This document shows, in pieces, positions 43,608 through 44,363 of a DNA stretch of 44,363 bases. Origin of the DNA: Candidatus Dietzia intestinigallinarum. Lineage in GTDB: Bacteria > Actinomycetota > Actinomycetes > Mycobacteriales > Mycobacteriaceae. Below the pieces are notes generated by a model, which saw only the letters and a list, made by a program, of their open reading frames with translations, was not told the origin of the DNA and ran no database searches. A program made the position numbers and the translations under genes. Position 1 is the first letter of the stretch, and each line of letters opens with the position of its first letter. The DNA lies in assembly GCA_019119875.1 (NCBI GenBank), contig DWWG01000029.1:1-44363 (forward strand). The letters are read 5' to 3'.

Positions 43608-44363
43608 ATGAACGGGAACGACGACGACGCTGGCACCGCCGGTTTCGGTACCGGGTCAGGCACTGCCGAGGCGATCGCGCGTGCCGCCCAGGCCGCGGAT
43701 GCGGGGTGGCGTGCGGGCAATCGTGCGGACGGGCAACGCCTGCGGGCTGCGCATCAGGTGATGGTCGAGTGTCTGGCGCACCCGGACTGTGTGGCCGATC
43801 CGGACCGGCCCGGACGCGCGGCGGTGGACGCGGGGGTGATGGCGGCCAGTCACCTGGTGCGGATGTTCCCCGTCTCGTCGTTCAAGGTCGAGTCGATGCT
43901 CTCGTTCGCCGCGGACCTGCATTTCCGCTACCCGGCCATCCTGGCGGCAATGCTCGACGGGGACATGGACGAGCCCACCGCCCGCGCCCTGGCCGAGCAG
44001 ATGAGCCACGTGGACGAGTCGGTGCTGGCCGACCTGCAGCAGGACGTGGTCGATGACTACCTGTCGGCCATCGCCGCCGGAGAACGCCCCGGCATCAAAG
44101 CCGTGCGCCAGCGGGCCGACCAGCTCATCAGTGCCCGCGACCGCGACGCGGTACGCGAACGCATGACCGACGCCGGCCGCGATCGTGGAGTACGCATCTC
44201 CCGGGGCCGCGACGGCATGTCCAGCCTGTACGCCATGCTCCACGCCGACGAAGCCGCCGTGCTGGCCGAAACCCTGGACGCCACAATCGCCGCCACCAAC
44301 AACACAGGCGACACCACCGGCGACACCGACACCACCGGCGATGAGGCCTACTCACTGGCCCAG
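43608..44363 (+). CDS. DUF222/13E12-type protein, N-terminal part, runs off the window
   Basis: 252 residues are visible and the frame is open to the last base. The helical DUF222 region includes RAAHQVMVECLAHPDC, FPVSSFKVESMLSFAADLHFRYPAILAAMLDGDMDEPTARALAEQM and GMSSLYAMLHADEAAVLAETLD. These proteins usually end in an HNH endonuclease domain, which would lie outside the window. They are multicopy in mycolata (REP13E12 in M. tuberculosis); function is unsettled. A G-rich ribosome site (GGAGGGAGGG) lies 5 bases before the ATG. Thr/Asp/Gly repeats begin at about residue 228. Confidence 0.85.
   Translation, partial: MNGNDDDAGTAGFGTGSGTAEAIARAAQAADAGWRAGNRADGQRLRAAHQVMVECLAHPDCVADPDRPGRAAVDAGVMAASHLVRMFPVSSFKVESMLSFAADLHFRYPAILAAMLDGDMDEPTARALAEQMSHVDESVLADLQQDVVDDYLSAIAAGERPGIKAVRQRADQLISARDRDAVRERMTDAGRDRGVRISRGRDGMSSLYAMLHADEAAVLAETLDATIAATNNTGDTTGDTDTTGDEAYSLAQ

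Overview
The window is GC-rich (about 70%) actinobacterial chromosome. Mycolata markers are an arabinosyltransferase (Emb), mycothiol synthase (MshD), an LmeA-type envelope protein and a MurA with Asp in place of the catalytic Cys. Together they place it in the Mycobacteriales. A single emb gene, a RamA-like regulator like that of Corynebacterium and a DUF222 gene suggest Dietzia or a close relative; the genus is an inference. From about 11 kb to 43 kb, gene content and neighbourhoods follow, as I recall them, the M. tuberculosis region Rv0777 (purB) to Rv0821c (phoU).

Layout. 1-9 kb: murA and a divergent cobalamin adenosyltransferase, then ramA-like, cobW-like GTPase, enoyl-CoA hydratase and emb, all on the minus strand. 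8.8-9.8 kb: tRNA genes Phe, Asp and Glu on minus and Lys on plus, separated by repeat-rich spacers. 10-16.4 kb: dus, then phoU converging on the pstSCAB operon, with a clear phosphate-regulator (PHO-type) box before pstS. 16.6-24.3 kb: mshD and glnR-like; then lmeA-like, a sulfurtransferase, an unknown exported protein, a 32-residue membrane peptide coupled to a nitrobindin-like gene, divergent pabC and ygfZ, and a DUF3073 gene. 24.3-43.2 kb: a purine biosynthesis region (purM, purF, purL, purQ, purS, purC, purB, all minus). It is interspersed with lipid or envelope genes, a glutathione peroxidase, an XRE regulator with a membrane partner, a prolyl oligopeptidase and a monoacylglycerol lipase-like gene. 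The right edge enters a DUF222/13E12-type gene that runs off the window.

Two features stand out. First, at least fourteen genes begin exactly 6 or 7 bases after a TANNNT hexamer, so their mRNAs are predicted to be leaderless; this fixes many start codons and reveals two mini-genes that overlap the next gene by GTGA. Second, a lone 61-residue peptide gene at 33822-34007 sits among the purine genes with its own promoter, strong ribosome binding site and a perfect 18-bp hairpin. The peptide has no Lys, Arg or His and no signal sequence, which resembles the small porins of corynebacteria; I found no firm homology. No insertion sequence, prophage or CRISPR array was seen.
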